This document shows positions 51,164 to 62,955 of a stretch of DNA of 64,000 nucleotides, piece by piece. The notes under the pieces are model-generated. The model searched no databases. It saw nothing but the letters and a program-made list of their open reading frames with translations, and was not told the origin of the DNA. Positions within the stretch are counted from its first letter, which is position 1; every line of letters starts with the position of its first letter. This stretch comes from Trichostrongylus colubriformis (lineage: Eukaryota > Nematoda > Chromadorea > Rhabditida > Trichostrongylidae), in NCBI GenBank assembly GCA_963978905.1, contig OZ022257.1:4784965-4848964 (forward strand), read 5' to 3'. Position numbers and translations under genes: made by a program.

Positions 51164-54100
51164 ATGTCCATAACAATACCTGGATCTCTCGTGAATAAGA
51201 CCAAGAAGCACTTCATGGGCATGCCTGCTCCGGCAGGCTATGTTCCGGGAGTAGGAAGAGGTAAATAATAACATTTTGGTACTTTCGAAAACTTATTTAT
51301 TCGAAGCGAATCACACCCATGAGCACTTTCATAGATGTAATCACGAGGGTGGCTTAATTTTCACTTTGAACTTTTTGAGGTGCGACTGGGTTCACGACAC
51401 GGTCTGATATCGGACCAGCGAGGGAGGCGACCGATGTGCCGGAAGCTGGTACAGGACCACCATCAAAGAAAGCCAAAGAGGAAGCCAAAGAAGACCCCGA
51501 GGAACAACTCAATGACAACAATTATGATGAAGTAACTATTCAAATATTAATGTCGGTGAGTATGTATCATCATTATTTATGTTTCAGTTCGAAGGATACC
51601 AGGGAAGCTTATTCGCGAAGGATCCTTATGATAAAGAAGATGAAGAAGCAGATGAAGTGTATTTAGCTGTAGAAACCAGAATAGATGAGCGGAGGAAGGA
51701 TTACAGGTGCTTTTATAGATTTTATTGTTTTCTTGGATTACTTTTACTGTTCTAGACACCTTTACCACCTAACTTCTAATGTCTTAGAGAGAAGAAGTAT
51801 AAAGAAGCAATTGAGAAGTATCGCAAAGAGAGACCGAAAATTCAACAGGAATTCTCCGACTTGAAAAGGCAACTAAGCGAGGTGGCGTTTTGTCTGCTAT
51901 ACTTAATTCTTAGTATGAAGCACGAATTATGATGATGCCCTTTCGCAGTTTCCTTCTATTCTTTTTCTATCATTATCGTAAAGTGGCGAGGTTTCTTTGC
52001 ATTCCAATTGTTCCTTCAGGTTACTGAAGACGAGTGGGTAGCAATACCTGAGGTCGGAGATTCTAGAAACAAGGCCAAACGAAATCCAAGGGCAGAGAAG
52101 TGTGTTTTCTATCCTCATACTATTTGTTCTTACATTTGCACAATTTGCTTATCTATATAGTTCCATTTCTAGATTTCTTTGAATTTCATTACGTTGATTT
52201 TTATACAATTACGTTAGAGTATGTTGGCAGTGAAATGCCCAATACTTGAAGTGGTTGATTTTGAGGGACCACTTTGTCTTGATAGTCACTAGTGGACCTC
52301 CCTTGCTGTTGGTTTTTTGAACACTGATATTCTGCGGTAACAGGTTCAGACAGCCAATTACAAATGCAGTTGAGACGGTGGGGTAGCGAAATTCTGCCCA
52401 TATCACTATTGTGGTTTATCAAATGCTTCTAGCACACCTGACAATGTTAAATTGGGGTTGTCTAAAATATTTAGCAAAAGGCTTATCTCATAGACAGCGA
52501 ACTTTAGGTTCACTCCTGTACCGGATTCACTTATTGCCATGTCAATGAGTTACGGAGAGACAACATCAACGCTTGATAGCCGCGTTCAGTCGGGAATGAC
52601 AACACCTTTTGGTTCGGGATTTACGAGCACCTTTGGTGGAATGCAGTCATCTTTAGGTACGTTAGCAGTGATATGCGCACTTTACATACACTTTATAACT
52701 TTTTTTCTTAGTTTTTTTTGGTGATAGATCTCTTGTGATTTTTTTATATTACTAGTGTCCATTATATCTACTTTATCTACCCACGTTGTTTATTTGCCCA
52801 TTATCAATTGACCCATGCCAATGTTGATCTCCTTACACGTGACATGTGTTTCATCTTTTGTATCCTCCTATTCTTTCCACGTCTGAAATCTCCTGGTGCC
52901 CTTTAGTTTTCCTTCTTCGATCTCCCTCTTCCGAATGCTTGCGAGCCATGTGGTAGTATAATTAAAATTCTTCGATTATTTACAAAACCTCCGACTCGGA
53001 ATAGCTGAGGAAAGAACTATATTTGCCCCACTCCTTTGTGTTCATTCAGGTGGATGGAAGACAGGAATCACCTCTGGCATATCATCTGGACACGATCTCG
53101 ACCTTATCAAGATTGGTCAGGCTAGGAACAAAATTATGGATATCAAGCTAAATCAGGTACCGAAATATTTCCTACCTCTACAACGATGCTCTTCTTCGAT
53201 CGATCATGATTCAGGTATCGGATTCCGTCTCGGGCCAGACTGTTGTTGATCCTAAAGGTTACCTAACCGATCTTCAATCAATGATTCCACAGTACGGAGG
53301 TGATATCAACGATGTTAAGAAGGTAAGTCAATGTGCTCCTCATCTATTTTCGAGATCGTATGAGTGTATGTAATGCAGGCAAGAATGCTGTTGAAATCAG
53401 TGCGCGAGACGAATCCAAAGCATCCTCCGGCGTGGATTGCAAGTGCACGTCTTGAAGAAGTCGTTGGAAAGCTTCAGGTGCAGATTATGTGCATTCCCTT
53501 GTTTTTATTTCGAGTGTTTTATTACTTTGTGTCGCTAAACCACCACGGCAACAACACGTTAAACAACGACTTACTTCAACACTCATTTTAACTGCATCAT
53601 TCTTTTGTCTTTTTTTCCACACAATTTTTTTAAGTTATGTGGTGTGGATTTTCAGGTCGCTCGTCATCTTATTATGGAGGGATGTGAAAAGAATAAGAAA
53701 AGCGAAGATATGTGGCTAGAAGCTGTCAGGTACAAATGTTCGAATCTTTTTTCAAGCATTTTTGCTTGCAATATTCATTTCAGACTGCATCCTCCAGAAA
53801 CAGCAAAAGCTATCGTTGCGAATGCAGTTCGTGCGATGCCGCATAGTGTCCGATTGTGGATGAAAACGGCTGAGATCGAAACTGACTTGAAAGCGAAGAA
53901 GAAGGTTTGATTTAATCACGTAGTTCTTTGAGTTGTTGCCAGTTGATTTGTTTCTTTTTAGGTCTTTCGTAAAGCATTGGAACAAATTCCTACGTCAGTT
54001 CGTCTATGGAAAGCAGCCATTGAACTGGAAGAGCCAGATGATGCGCGTGTTTTGCTCACTCGTGCGGTTGAATGCTGCAGGTAAATCTTACTAGACATTC

Positions 54101-56765
54101 GCTCCAATGACATTATTTTCTGCATACCATTTACTGTATTGACATAATTTATCGCTGCCTACATTTGTGGACTTTTTTAATGTTTAGTTCGAGCACTGAA
54201 CTGTGGCTAGCTCTGGCGCGCTTAGAGACGTATGAAAATGCTCGAAAAGTTCTTAACAAGGCTCGTGAGCATATTCCAACCGATCGTCAAATTTGGCTGT
54301 GCGCCGCTCGCCTTGAAGAAACTCGTGGGCAGAAAGACATGGTTGATCGAATTGTTCAAAAGGTATGAGAATAACAGATTTATAGCCTTCTTTCAGAGCG
54401 CTCTTTCAAGTGTGGGTTGACTTATCTCACAGGGGATTACTTGTGAAATGTATCAGTTCTCGTACTTCAGGCTTTGACCTCTTTGACTGCAAATATGGTT
54501 GAATTGAATAGGGAGCATTGGATGAAGGATGCGGTTGACGCGGAGCGAGCTGGTTGCACACTCACTTGCCAAGCCATCATGTAAGTGCTATTCTTACAGC
54601 CTTCTGTGAGCATCCTGAAAAGTTATTGTGCAAAGGACTTCCAATCTCTCCATCGCTAAAGGCTTGTTTAAGACGTCATGTGATTGGAGCCGGGGTTGAA
54701 GACGAAGATAAGAAAGCGACATGGCTCGAGGATGCTGATTCCTTTGCGAAACAAGGTGAACTATCACTATTTGATCATATTTACTCATAGTTACTTCTCA
54801 TTAAAAGCAGCAAGTTCAATTATGTTTGGATATGATTGAACTGAGCATGATTTTCCTTATTGACGAGTTCATTGTGGCGTACTCTTTCTTTTCATTTTTC
54901 TTTTTATCTTTTTTTTCACTCCACAGTTTATAGGAGCTCTCGCCTGTGCCCGAGCAGTTTACGCACATGCATTACAAAATGTTGAGAAACGGAAAGGAAT
55001 CTGGTTGGCTGCTGCACATTTCGAGAAAACACATGGAACAACGTGAGCGATGTTTCATTTTTCTGTAACTTCTCTCCTAGTTCGTTTATTTTGCTGTTTA
55101 TCAAATCCTCTCTTCCTAAATGGTAGGGTTGATTTGCTTCTCGTGTTGGGTAAACCTCGTGTAGTTCCTTCACATTTACATTCTTTTATTCTTTTTGCAG
55201 TGAAGAATATGAGAAGGTCCTAGCAGACGCGACGGCTTCTTGTCCACAAGTTGAAGTATTGTGGCTAATGTACGCAAAATCAAGATGGTTACACGGCGAT
55301 GTTGCTGGTGCTCGAGAAATTTTAGCAAAGGTGAGAACTTGGTCCTGTACAACTGTCAGCTTTATTGGTATTTTTCTTGTTTTTTGTAATGCAGATTTCG
55401 TAGAAAGCTAGGTAAGATGTATCGATTTGTACCGTACAGGCATTCGAGCACAACGCTAATTCCGAAGGAATCTGGATGGCTGCCGTGAAATTGGAATCAG
55501 AAAACAACGAGTTTGCAAGGGCTCGTCGTCTGCTCGAAAAGGCTCGACGCAACGCCCCGTCAGCACGAATATGGATGAAAAGCGCCCGCTTAGAATGGTG
55601 CTTAGGTGATTTGGACAAGGCTAAGGAGCTCATCAAAGAAGGACTTTCCAAGTAAGCTTTGATGGCGATGAGTTTCGCTCCCGAGTTTTCTGAGGTCACA
55701 GTGCTGTTCCAGGTACGTGGACTTTGCCAAATTCTACATGATGTTAGGACAAATTCTGCTACAGGAGAATAACCCTGACGAAGCAAGAAAAGTCTTCACC
55801 GATGGGGTAATTTTTTTAGTGCTGGTGCTGATGGTCTCTAATTGATTGTCGCTGTTTTAGATTAAGAGATGCCCTGGTGCTGTTCCTTTATGGATACTTT
55901 TGAGTCGTTTAGAAGAATCACAGAAGCAAATCATCAAAGCCAGATCTGATTTGGAAAAGGTTTGATGGTTTTAGCAGCGAAAAATGTAGGGACTCTTCCA
56001 ATTTCGTGAAGTTTAAGGCTCGCATTCGTAATCCACGGAATGAAGACCTTTGGCTGGAATCTGTACGTCTTGAGATGAGAGCTGGTCTGCGTGAGCTAGC
56101 CTCTGAAAGATTGGCTAGGGCCCTTCAGGAGTGTGAAAGTTCAGGTAGGTGCCGACTTTATTTGCTGATGTCGTAAAAGAAATGGACCTTTCACCGTTTT
56201 TCAGGACGGCTCTGGGCGGAAGCCATTTGGATGGAGGAGCGACATGGTCGTCGTGCGAAGTCAGTGGACGCCCTGAAACGATGTGAGCACAATCCGCATG
56301 TACTTGTGGCAGCTGCTCGTCTGTTCTGGTCTGAAAGAAAGGTAAGAATTCACTTTTTCAATATCTTAGTTCATTTATTTTGCCGTGTAATTTCGAATTT
56401 TTCTAGTATTATCTATTGGCGGAATGTCGGCATTTTTGTTTTTAGGTGAAAAAGGCCCGTGAATGGTTCCAGCGGGCTATCAATGTTGATCCGGACAACG
56501 GGGATGCATACGCGCATTGCTACAAGTTCGAATTGTTACTCGGCACTGAGGTCTGATTTATTCCTATTTTATCTGTTCTCTGTGGTAATTCTTGTAGTAG
56601 AGCTTATTTTAGGAGGAACAGCAAAAAGTCATCAAGAAATGTGAGGATGCAGAGCCGCGTCATGGTGAACTATGGGTAGCCGTGTCGAAAGATCCAAAAC
56701 ATTGGCGGAAGCAAACTGCAGAGATTTTGAAGACGGTTGTTACTAATATTCCTATTCCTGTATAG
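51164..56765 (+). CDS. PRPF6: Pre-mRNA splicing factor PRPF6 (Prp6, U5/tri-snRNP)
   Basis: Scaffold protein of the U4/U6.U5 tri-snRNP, nuclear. About twenty exons encode some 930-970 residues. The N-terminal PRP1 domain is clear: [67 protein letters not shown] and [21 protein letters not shown] Gly/Ser/Thr-rich linker (near 52540-53090) replaces the TPYPGG repeats of vertebrates. Next comes [20 protein letters not shown], then many HAT/TPR-like helical repeats from about 53380 to the end, including [39 protein letters not shown] and [20 protein letters not shown]. The last exon ends [18 protein letters not shown] and a short tail to the stop at 56763-56765. An acceptor ATCGTTAG lies four bases before the ATG. 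The gene is complete. Confidence 0.96.
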
Positions 56766-57802
56766 TTTCAAATAATATTTCTTGTGCAGTTATTGTGAAT
56801 AGTGATTTTTGGATATTCGTCTTGGGATGTGGCGCAGGAGGACCCAGTGCGGCGTCACGGCCCCGCATTGGCGTCCTGTTCTACACATCTCTTTTTGTTG
56901 TGCACCAGTTGTTAATGAGAGGGTCTTCGCGCGAGTGGTCCCTCATCGTTTCCTTTATGTGGGCTTCAGTCATGAGAGAGATACCACTTTGTTCCGTGAT
57001 CCGATATGTATTGAGCTGTTATGAATGAATTGATAAAATTGCATCACTGGTAAAACTACAAGTATTGAGAGCAAGTTCGATGACAATCTTGCGTATTTTG
57101 ATTACAAGCAATCTTTAGATCGTGATCTAACTGAATGAGGGGGGCTACCACGATTACTAGGCGAAGTTAGCCATTTGCTGCAGTACTGTGCATTCTAGTA
57201 CATACATGATTACCGTTGACCAGTCTGGTAGGAATGTGCCGTGCACTTGATTTCTACTCACTATCACTACTGTATAGACTTCTTGCTGGTCATCCGGCCT
57301 AGATGAATCCAGGAAAATTTATTCATAGGGAGCAGTCCAATTCATGGAAAAAAGTAGGTGCTGGTGGTCAAGAACTTGAGATCGGATCTTTTTTCTTAAA
57401 CTACCCAGTTCAGTTCAAAAAAGGGAAAAAAAGTCGCAGATTCATTCAGGATTAAATCTGGAAGTTCTTCTCACTTTTTCTTTCCCTTCTGATACTATTT
57501 CTAATAACCATTGCGTGAATATCCGCTGTATTCAAACTGCTCACCGCACATATACATACAACTGCATGAGTTCCTTGGTCGAAGACGACGAGTTTCTTAT
57601 GTTAATTGATTCTAAAAAGCTCAAGATTGAATAGCGTTATTTTAGCGATTTATTTCTGGTAGTATCGAACGTGGTGTATGGAAGTTCATATACCCTTCTA
57701 ACGCTGCTAATACATCCATGTGAAGGTTGTACTTATAAAAATTTCTTCCGAAAAAAGAGATTGTAAGTCGCACGTCTTTTGCAGGCTCTGACGTGGGGCG
57801 TG
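56766..57802. other. Intergenic region after PRPF6
   Basis: PRPF6 3' UTR and spacer. No reliable exon is seen. A short GC-rich open stretch at about 56800-57025 shows no family likeness. Confidence 0.5.
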
Positions 57803-58404
57803 GCTAGAATCAGGGTCAAGCGTCCAGTTGAGGGAAATTTTCAAAAAATACGACCCCCCCCAAAAAGGAGCCCCCAATACGACCCCCCTTCCTGGCTTAG
57901 GTAAAAATAATGTCCAGAGGGATGCCCCCTCCTCCTCCCCCCCCCCCTCATTGTGACAGCACCAGATGAGCTTCCCATGCATATACTCGAAAAAGCATTC
58001 TACAAACTATTATATTATGGACACACATTGACTCATGTCCATCAATGGGCTGTGATTGAATAAAAACTGAATCAGTAATAATGAAGGCACGAGAACTGGA
58101 CAAGTCTAGAAATGTTCCAGAAGGGGCTCTCGATCAAAAAAACAAAAACAAAAGACTGTTACCTTTGAAGTTTCGTTGCAGGCGACGGGCGACCGCCCGT
58201 TTCGGGCGACGTGCGAAGCGGTCGCGTTGGAGCGCGTTATCTTATTATCACCCCATACTAAATTCCGACATTATTAAAACACTTCAAACTTTACCTAGAG
58301 CCCATCTTTCAAGCAGCTGTGACCTGTTTTCCCAATAACTTCCTTAGACCTATCTATTGACTACTTGCTTTCCCTTATGGTTGCTTAGTTCTCGATATGG
58401 GTTT

Positions 58405-58748
58405 CCAGTTGAGGGTTAGTTGAGGGGAATTTCGGAGTGTTTCACTTCAAATGACCATAACTTCCTTCAAACTTAACTACATGAGTTCGTTTGGGTGAAG
58501 CAGAGTCTGCGAGGTTTTTGCTTTCGAATGACTACCTGAGCTATGCCATACCTCTGAAAGGAAGCAAGTTATTTTGAGGGAAGCCAGTTGAGGGCCAGTT
58601 GAGGGGAATTTCGGAGTGTTTTACTTCAAATGACCATAACTTCCTTCAAACTTAACTATATGAGTTCGTTTGGGTGAAGCAGAGTCTGCGAGGTTTTTGC
58701 TTTCGAATGACTACCTGAGCTATGCCACATCTCTGAAACGAAGCAAGA
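58405..58748. repeat. Tandem duplication, period about 179 bp
   Basis: Two copies start at about 58405 and 58584 with CCAGTTGAGGG and share TTGAGGGGAATTTCGGAGTG, GACCATAACTTCCTTCAAAC and GAAGCAGAGTCTGCGAGG with only a few differences. A partial third start, CTAGTTGAGGGGACC, follows at about 58762. Confidence 0.9.
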
Positions 58749-58877
58749 AAAATTCAGAAAAGCTAGTTGAGGGGACCTTTTTTTCGTCGAATTTGCGAGA
58801 TCTTCCCACGAATCTTCCCTAAAATCGATTCATTGTTGCTGAAATTTTTCCAGTATGCATCCTTCGCTCTCGGAGGC

Positions 58878-59243
58878 CTAGTGGGAAGGCGAGAAGCGTC
58901 GGTCAGCTTTTCCGTGGGATGCGCCATGCATGGGGATTTCATCCACATTCTCAATGAATACAAACGTTTCTCCGGTCCGCATAGTGGCCGCCAACACTAG
59001 ATTACGTACTTGCGATCGTAGTAGGATATGGAAGAAGTCCATATCAGCTAATTTTCCGCTTTCATCCCATTGTTTCTGGAGTGTCCATCCACGGTGGTAC
59101 CCGCTGATAGATATCGCTTTCCACGGCTTATCGGTGAATTCCGGAGGTGTCTCTGTACGTGGTTTCGGTGTCAGCGGACCAACGAAAGAGTTATTGGTAC
59201 TGGCCGGTTTCGTTGTGAATTGCGCCATGCATGAGGTTTCCAT
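58878..59243 (-). other. Gene-like open stretch inside the hAT element
   Basis: A 121-codon frame on the minus strand with balanced composition, including TDKPWKAISISGYHRGWTL, SGKLADMDFFHILLRSQVRN and ETFVFIENVDEIPMHG. I do not recognise a family and no transposase motif is seen. It might be a captured host fragment. Whether it is expressed is unknown, and an upstream splice partner was not found. Confidence 0.3.
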
Positions 59244-59434
59244 GATGATTAAGTTAAACTAGTTTTGGGTAAACCCATTTAGTCAATTTGATCACTTCTC
59301 CCTTTACACTTTAGACCCTTAGCCTGAGAAATTCTGCTGATCACTGCCTACCTCGACAATTACGACCCCCCCCCTCCTAGCGGACCAAATACGACCCCCC
59401 CTGTTGAGGATTCCTCAACGGAGGCTTGACCCTG

Positions 59435-60591
59435 GCTAGAATTCAATGTGGGTAGAACATGTCAGAAGACGTAAGTTATCGTGGCAACACCCAGTATGCA
59501 AAGATCCTTTTATACGTTGTTTTGTCGCGCTGAAATTACGAACTCTTCGGAAAAAATGTTTATTCACAAAAATCAAGAGTTTAGTGGCAGTCTGTGATGA
59601 CGGCTGAGCGTACAGGGTGTGGCAAAAGTACTGACAGTTTGATAAAGCCTTGCCATGTTAACTAGGAAGAAGGTATTACCATGAGTTTTGCTTAAAGTAT
59701 GCATGAATGCGTGATCAGCACACATTTCATATGTGTTCCTAAAGTTTGATGAAATCGCCTCTGACCGTTCAGAACGACAAGAGAAAGCGAGGAAAAGCGT
59801 GTGCTGTCGGCCGCTGGGAATGTTCTTGCAAGTCGCTTGGATTTCTTTCGAAATACACAGATTTCAGTGAATGGAATAATTGTGAGGAGCAGTGCACACT
59901 TTGCCCTCCGAGATGCTCCAAAGAGCATAGTCAGGCGGGTTGAGATATATACTATATGGTGGTCATTGGTGCGCGGTTGCAAAGTCATGGAGGGTGCTTT
60001 GAGACCACTGTGTCACGAATGAGCTGGGTTGCATCCTACTGTAATTCGTTCGAATTGAGTCCGATGTTCATACCTCACGCCGGCACGGCGTGGTTGCGTT
60101 CACAGGTAGCGAGGCACAGTGGCACGGGCGGAGACCCACAGACACGCAGCCACGCTTTGCCGCCGGCACCGCGAAGTATGAACGCGGCCATACAGGGATG
60201 TACGCGCCGATTGATGACATTAACGAGCTAATTATGCTGAGTGGTTTAGGCTTAAAGCGTCGGATTTGTGGAATTTTGGTACTCCGCCGTGTCGTTTCGG
60301 AGAAACGCACTGAAGGCACGTGCTACCCACGATAGATTTTTTCTCGCCCTCTTCGTCTTTGTATCCGAGCCAAAGTCGATTCCATCGGATTCTGTGGGCA
60401 TATTATGAAATTTTTGATAAAAATGTTTGTGAATCACATATACCAGTGAAAGTCAGGTACCTTCTTCCTTCGTAGCATGGCAAGACATTATCAACTGTTC
60501 AATTTTTACCGCTCTCTGTTTAAAGAAATGACAATGTGAGCGGAATATTAACTGAACATAGTTTTCTCGATGAATCTGGTAGGCCTATATT
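59435..60591. other. Spacer between hAT element and coiled-coil gene
   Basis: Contains one family B MITE (about 60058-60189). No coding exon is recognised. Confidence 0.5.
60058..60189. mobile_element. PIF/Harbinger-like MITE, family B
   Basis: The right end AAGTATGAACGCGGCC and left GATGTTCATACC, with GCCGGCACGGCGTGG / CCACGCTTTGCCGCCGGC arms, match the family. The left terminus is diverged, so its exact start is uncertain. Confidence 0.7.
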
Positions 60592-62955
60592 TTACACAAA
60601 AATCGGCTCAACCCTATCGCTCTCAGGAGCCGGTGTAGAGGAAGCAGTCTCTGCCGCCAGTGCTTCCTCGGCGGCTGCCAGTTCTGCTCGCAGCTGCTCG
60701 ACGTACTGAATATAAAATTTGAAAAGGTATGGAAATTTATCGATTCAAGCTGAAATCGGGAAAGAACTAGGTCGATAAGGGTAGTTTCCATAGAGATTCC
60801 AGGTTTCTCCCCTCGAGCAACTACTCTACCTGGATCTCGAACTGGTCCTACAAAAGTTCGAAATACTGCATCAAATGATGTGCCAATTTTCCAAAAATGT
60901 ATGAAAACTTCGTGAGCAGTATCGATCTAACCTCTTGAGCTTGTAAACTGTCTCGCTTTTTCTTACACTCGAGTTTGCACTGCTCGTAAGCGTTCAGTAC
61001 CTGAACATCGTAAATCATAGTGGACTTCGCCTTTGTTTCTTTCAGTGGGGGGGGGGGGGGGGGCGTAGCGTTTGAAAGTAGCCCAGCGGCTTAATGGAAT
61101 TGTCCACGGGAATTCCGGTGATTCAAATTCTCAAAATCACGCTTGTAGAAACAGCACTTGAACAGAAACAGAATCGGGACTTTTTCTTTGTTCCAATGTA
61201 GGAATGAGCAACTCGTTTGAAATCCCGCTGAACAACATTTGAACAGTGGCCGGCGGGCAGAGCGCTGTTGGGTTTTTTTGCGCACAATGCTGACTTGCTT
61301 CACCACTTCGTCCCTGACCACGTGACCGTTGCATCTTTGCTCCTATAGCCTTCGTAACCGCGCCTCTTCGGCCGCCCCACCCCACGGGCCGTCACTTTGA
61401 GGAAGCTGTATCTCAGCCGGGTTCTTGTTTTTTGACTTTTTGAAACTTTGCATGCCGCCCGTAGTAAGTAAATCTAACATAAATATACAGGCAATAAAAG
61501 AACTTAGATTTTTGAAACGATTCCTTTAAAGTGTTGCAGCACGCTGTAATTGTTCCATATATGTAACCATCTGGGCCAAGCGAGCTGTTTACGAGAAGGA
61601 AAGCACAGATATCGTACCCGATCTTCACTGGGGAGGATGCAACATGGTGAAAACAATATAAAATGGCGCCGGACCACTTTATCACTCCACACTTCAAGAA
61701 TTGCCTTTGTGAATCACTAAGGCCGCGTTCATAGTCTGCGGTGTCGGCGGGAGGGCGTGGCTGCGTGTCTCTGCGCCTCCGTCTGAGCTATCCTGCCTCG
61801 TTACCTGCGTTTTCTCTGCTCCGCCCCCATGCCACTCCACCTCGCTGTTTATGAACGCAGCAACACCCTCCAGGCGCTGAGTATGAACGCGGCCTAAGGA
61901 GGTTGAACCATTGCCACAACAATTGAGATGGATGATTTTGCATTTGATTTTGCAGTATGGTGCACAATATGTAGCGGACGGTGACAACTGCTGCTCCTAA
62001 CTATCGTGAATTTAGGATGTGTACCCTTACATCAGGATGCCGCACGACGACGAGCGGCGTGTGACACAGTGTGTGCGAGCTATGCGCGTCGCGGTAGTTG
62101 GGTCTCAGAACGATTTTAACGTAATGTTAGGGGTGCGATACGCAGTTGACTTCTAGTCGCTTCGGGACCCAACAACATGGCGCCTTTAGCTCGTCCGCAT
62201 TGCTTCGCTTGCGACATGCCGCAGTGCGGCATCCTGACGTAAGGGTACACACCCATCAATTTATGACCAAACAGCTTATTAGACCTTGACTTACGGTACG
62301 CCTCATATTCAATATATACCTGTGCGTGAGCGAACGGCCGCGTGTGCTATCCCCTCTATTTCTCTGCCTTTTTGTCAGCTTCTCTTGCGAGAGCTTCAAA
62401 ATACTGGGGACTCAAGGTCAGCAAGGAGGGCCCAGTACGTGTTCTCCTAGGTTATCTTCTCGTTTCGCGCTGCCTATCCACTTAGCACATACACCTTCGT
62501 TTTTTGTATAATGATACACAAGGTTATCGTGAAGTGAGCTCATAGTGCGATTTTTCAAAAATTCCTCAAAAAATTATAGTTTTCCAAAAAATAGCACCTT
62601 GAGCGATTTTGGCTTGATGATCCGTTTGCGTTGGTGGTGATTTACAGTTTCGACCAGCGACTCGGCGTTGTGTTCATGTTCTTGATTCTGAAATTGTTAT
62701 GCCTTTATTACTTTTTATTTTCTTATTTTTTATTATTCATTTACTGATTTTTTATCTCTTTAATTATTTCTTTATTAATTAACACGAAGTATTCTCGACT
62801 TCATTACTTCATATTACTTTGCATACCTCAGTATTGCTTTTACCCGATTGAGCGACTTCAGGAGCCTCTTCTATGATCACCTCGTCGACCTCGATTTCTT
62901 CTGGTTCCTGCTGTTTTTCTTTCTTCTGAGGCTTTTCTAACTTGAATTTCTCTTC
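60592..62955 (-). CDS. Unidentified Glu/Lys/Ala-rich coiled-coil protein, 3' exons
   Basis: Three minus-strand exons join in phase 0: 62955-62827 (43 codons), 61000-60932 (23) and 60705-60592 (37 plus stop). Each is flanked by good TTGCAG, TTCAG or ATTCAG acceptors and GT donors. The translation starts EEKFKLEKPQKKEKQQEPEE and continues through an acidic stretch (EEIEVDEVIIEEAPEV). It then has an amphipathic, coiled-coil-like part (LECKKKRDSLQAQEYVEQLR, then AELAAAEEALAAET) and ends APESDRVEPIFV. Phase and splice sites make a real gene likely, but I do not recognise the family. Upstream exons are not identified and may lie beyond the right edge. The 1.8-kb intron holds three MITEs and a 17-G tract. 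Confidence 0.6.
61095..61525. mobile_element. Fold-back MITE, family A (431 bp)
   Basis: The left end TGGAATTGTCCACGG and right end AACGATTCCT are family A termini, with TTAA on both sides (61091-61094, 61526-61529). The right arm keeps GAGGAAGCTGTATCTCAGCC and CTTTGCATGCCGCCC. The left arm is diverged. It lies in an intron of the coiled-coil gene. Confidence 0.78.
61721..61894. mobile_element. PIF/Harbinger-like MITE, family B, best copy (174 bp)
   Basis: Perfect termini GGCCGCGTTCAT and ATGAACGCGGCC with a TAA triplet on both sides (61718-61720, 61895-61897), the TWA-type duplication of PIF/Harbinger. Inner arms GGAGGGCGTGGCTGCGT / GAACGCAGCAACACCCTCC. Confidence 0.88.
62015..62254. mobile_element. 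Palindromic MITE, family G (240 bp)
   Basis: The ends GGATGTGTACCCTTACATCA and TGACGTAAGGGTACACACCC, each continued inward by GGATGCCGCAC or its complement, are inverted repeats of about 31 bp. AATTTA occurs on both sides a few bases out, so the target duplication is not settled. Seen once in this window. Confidence 0.78.

Larger units (their letters stand above)
57811..59434. mobile_element. hAT-like non-autonomous element (1624 bp)
   Basis: The ends CAGGGTCAAGC and GCTTGACCCTG are inverted repeats of the classical hAT CAGGG type. A perfect 8-bp target duplication GCTAGAAT flanks them (57803-57810 and 59435-59442). Four subterminal TACGACCCCCC motifs, two near each end, lie in the same orientation. 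The interior holds a 179-bp tandem duplication and, on the minus strand, a gene-like open stretch (58878-59243). No hAT transposase is recognised. Confidence 0.88.
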
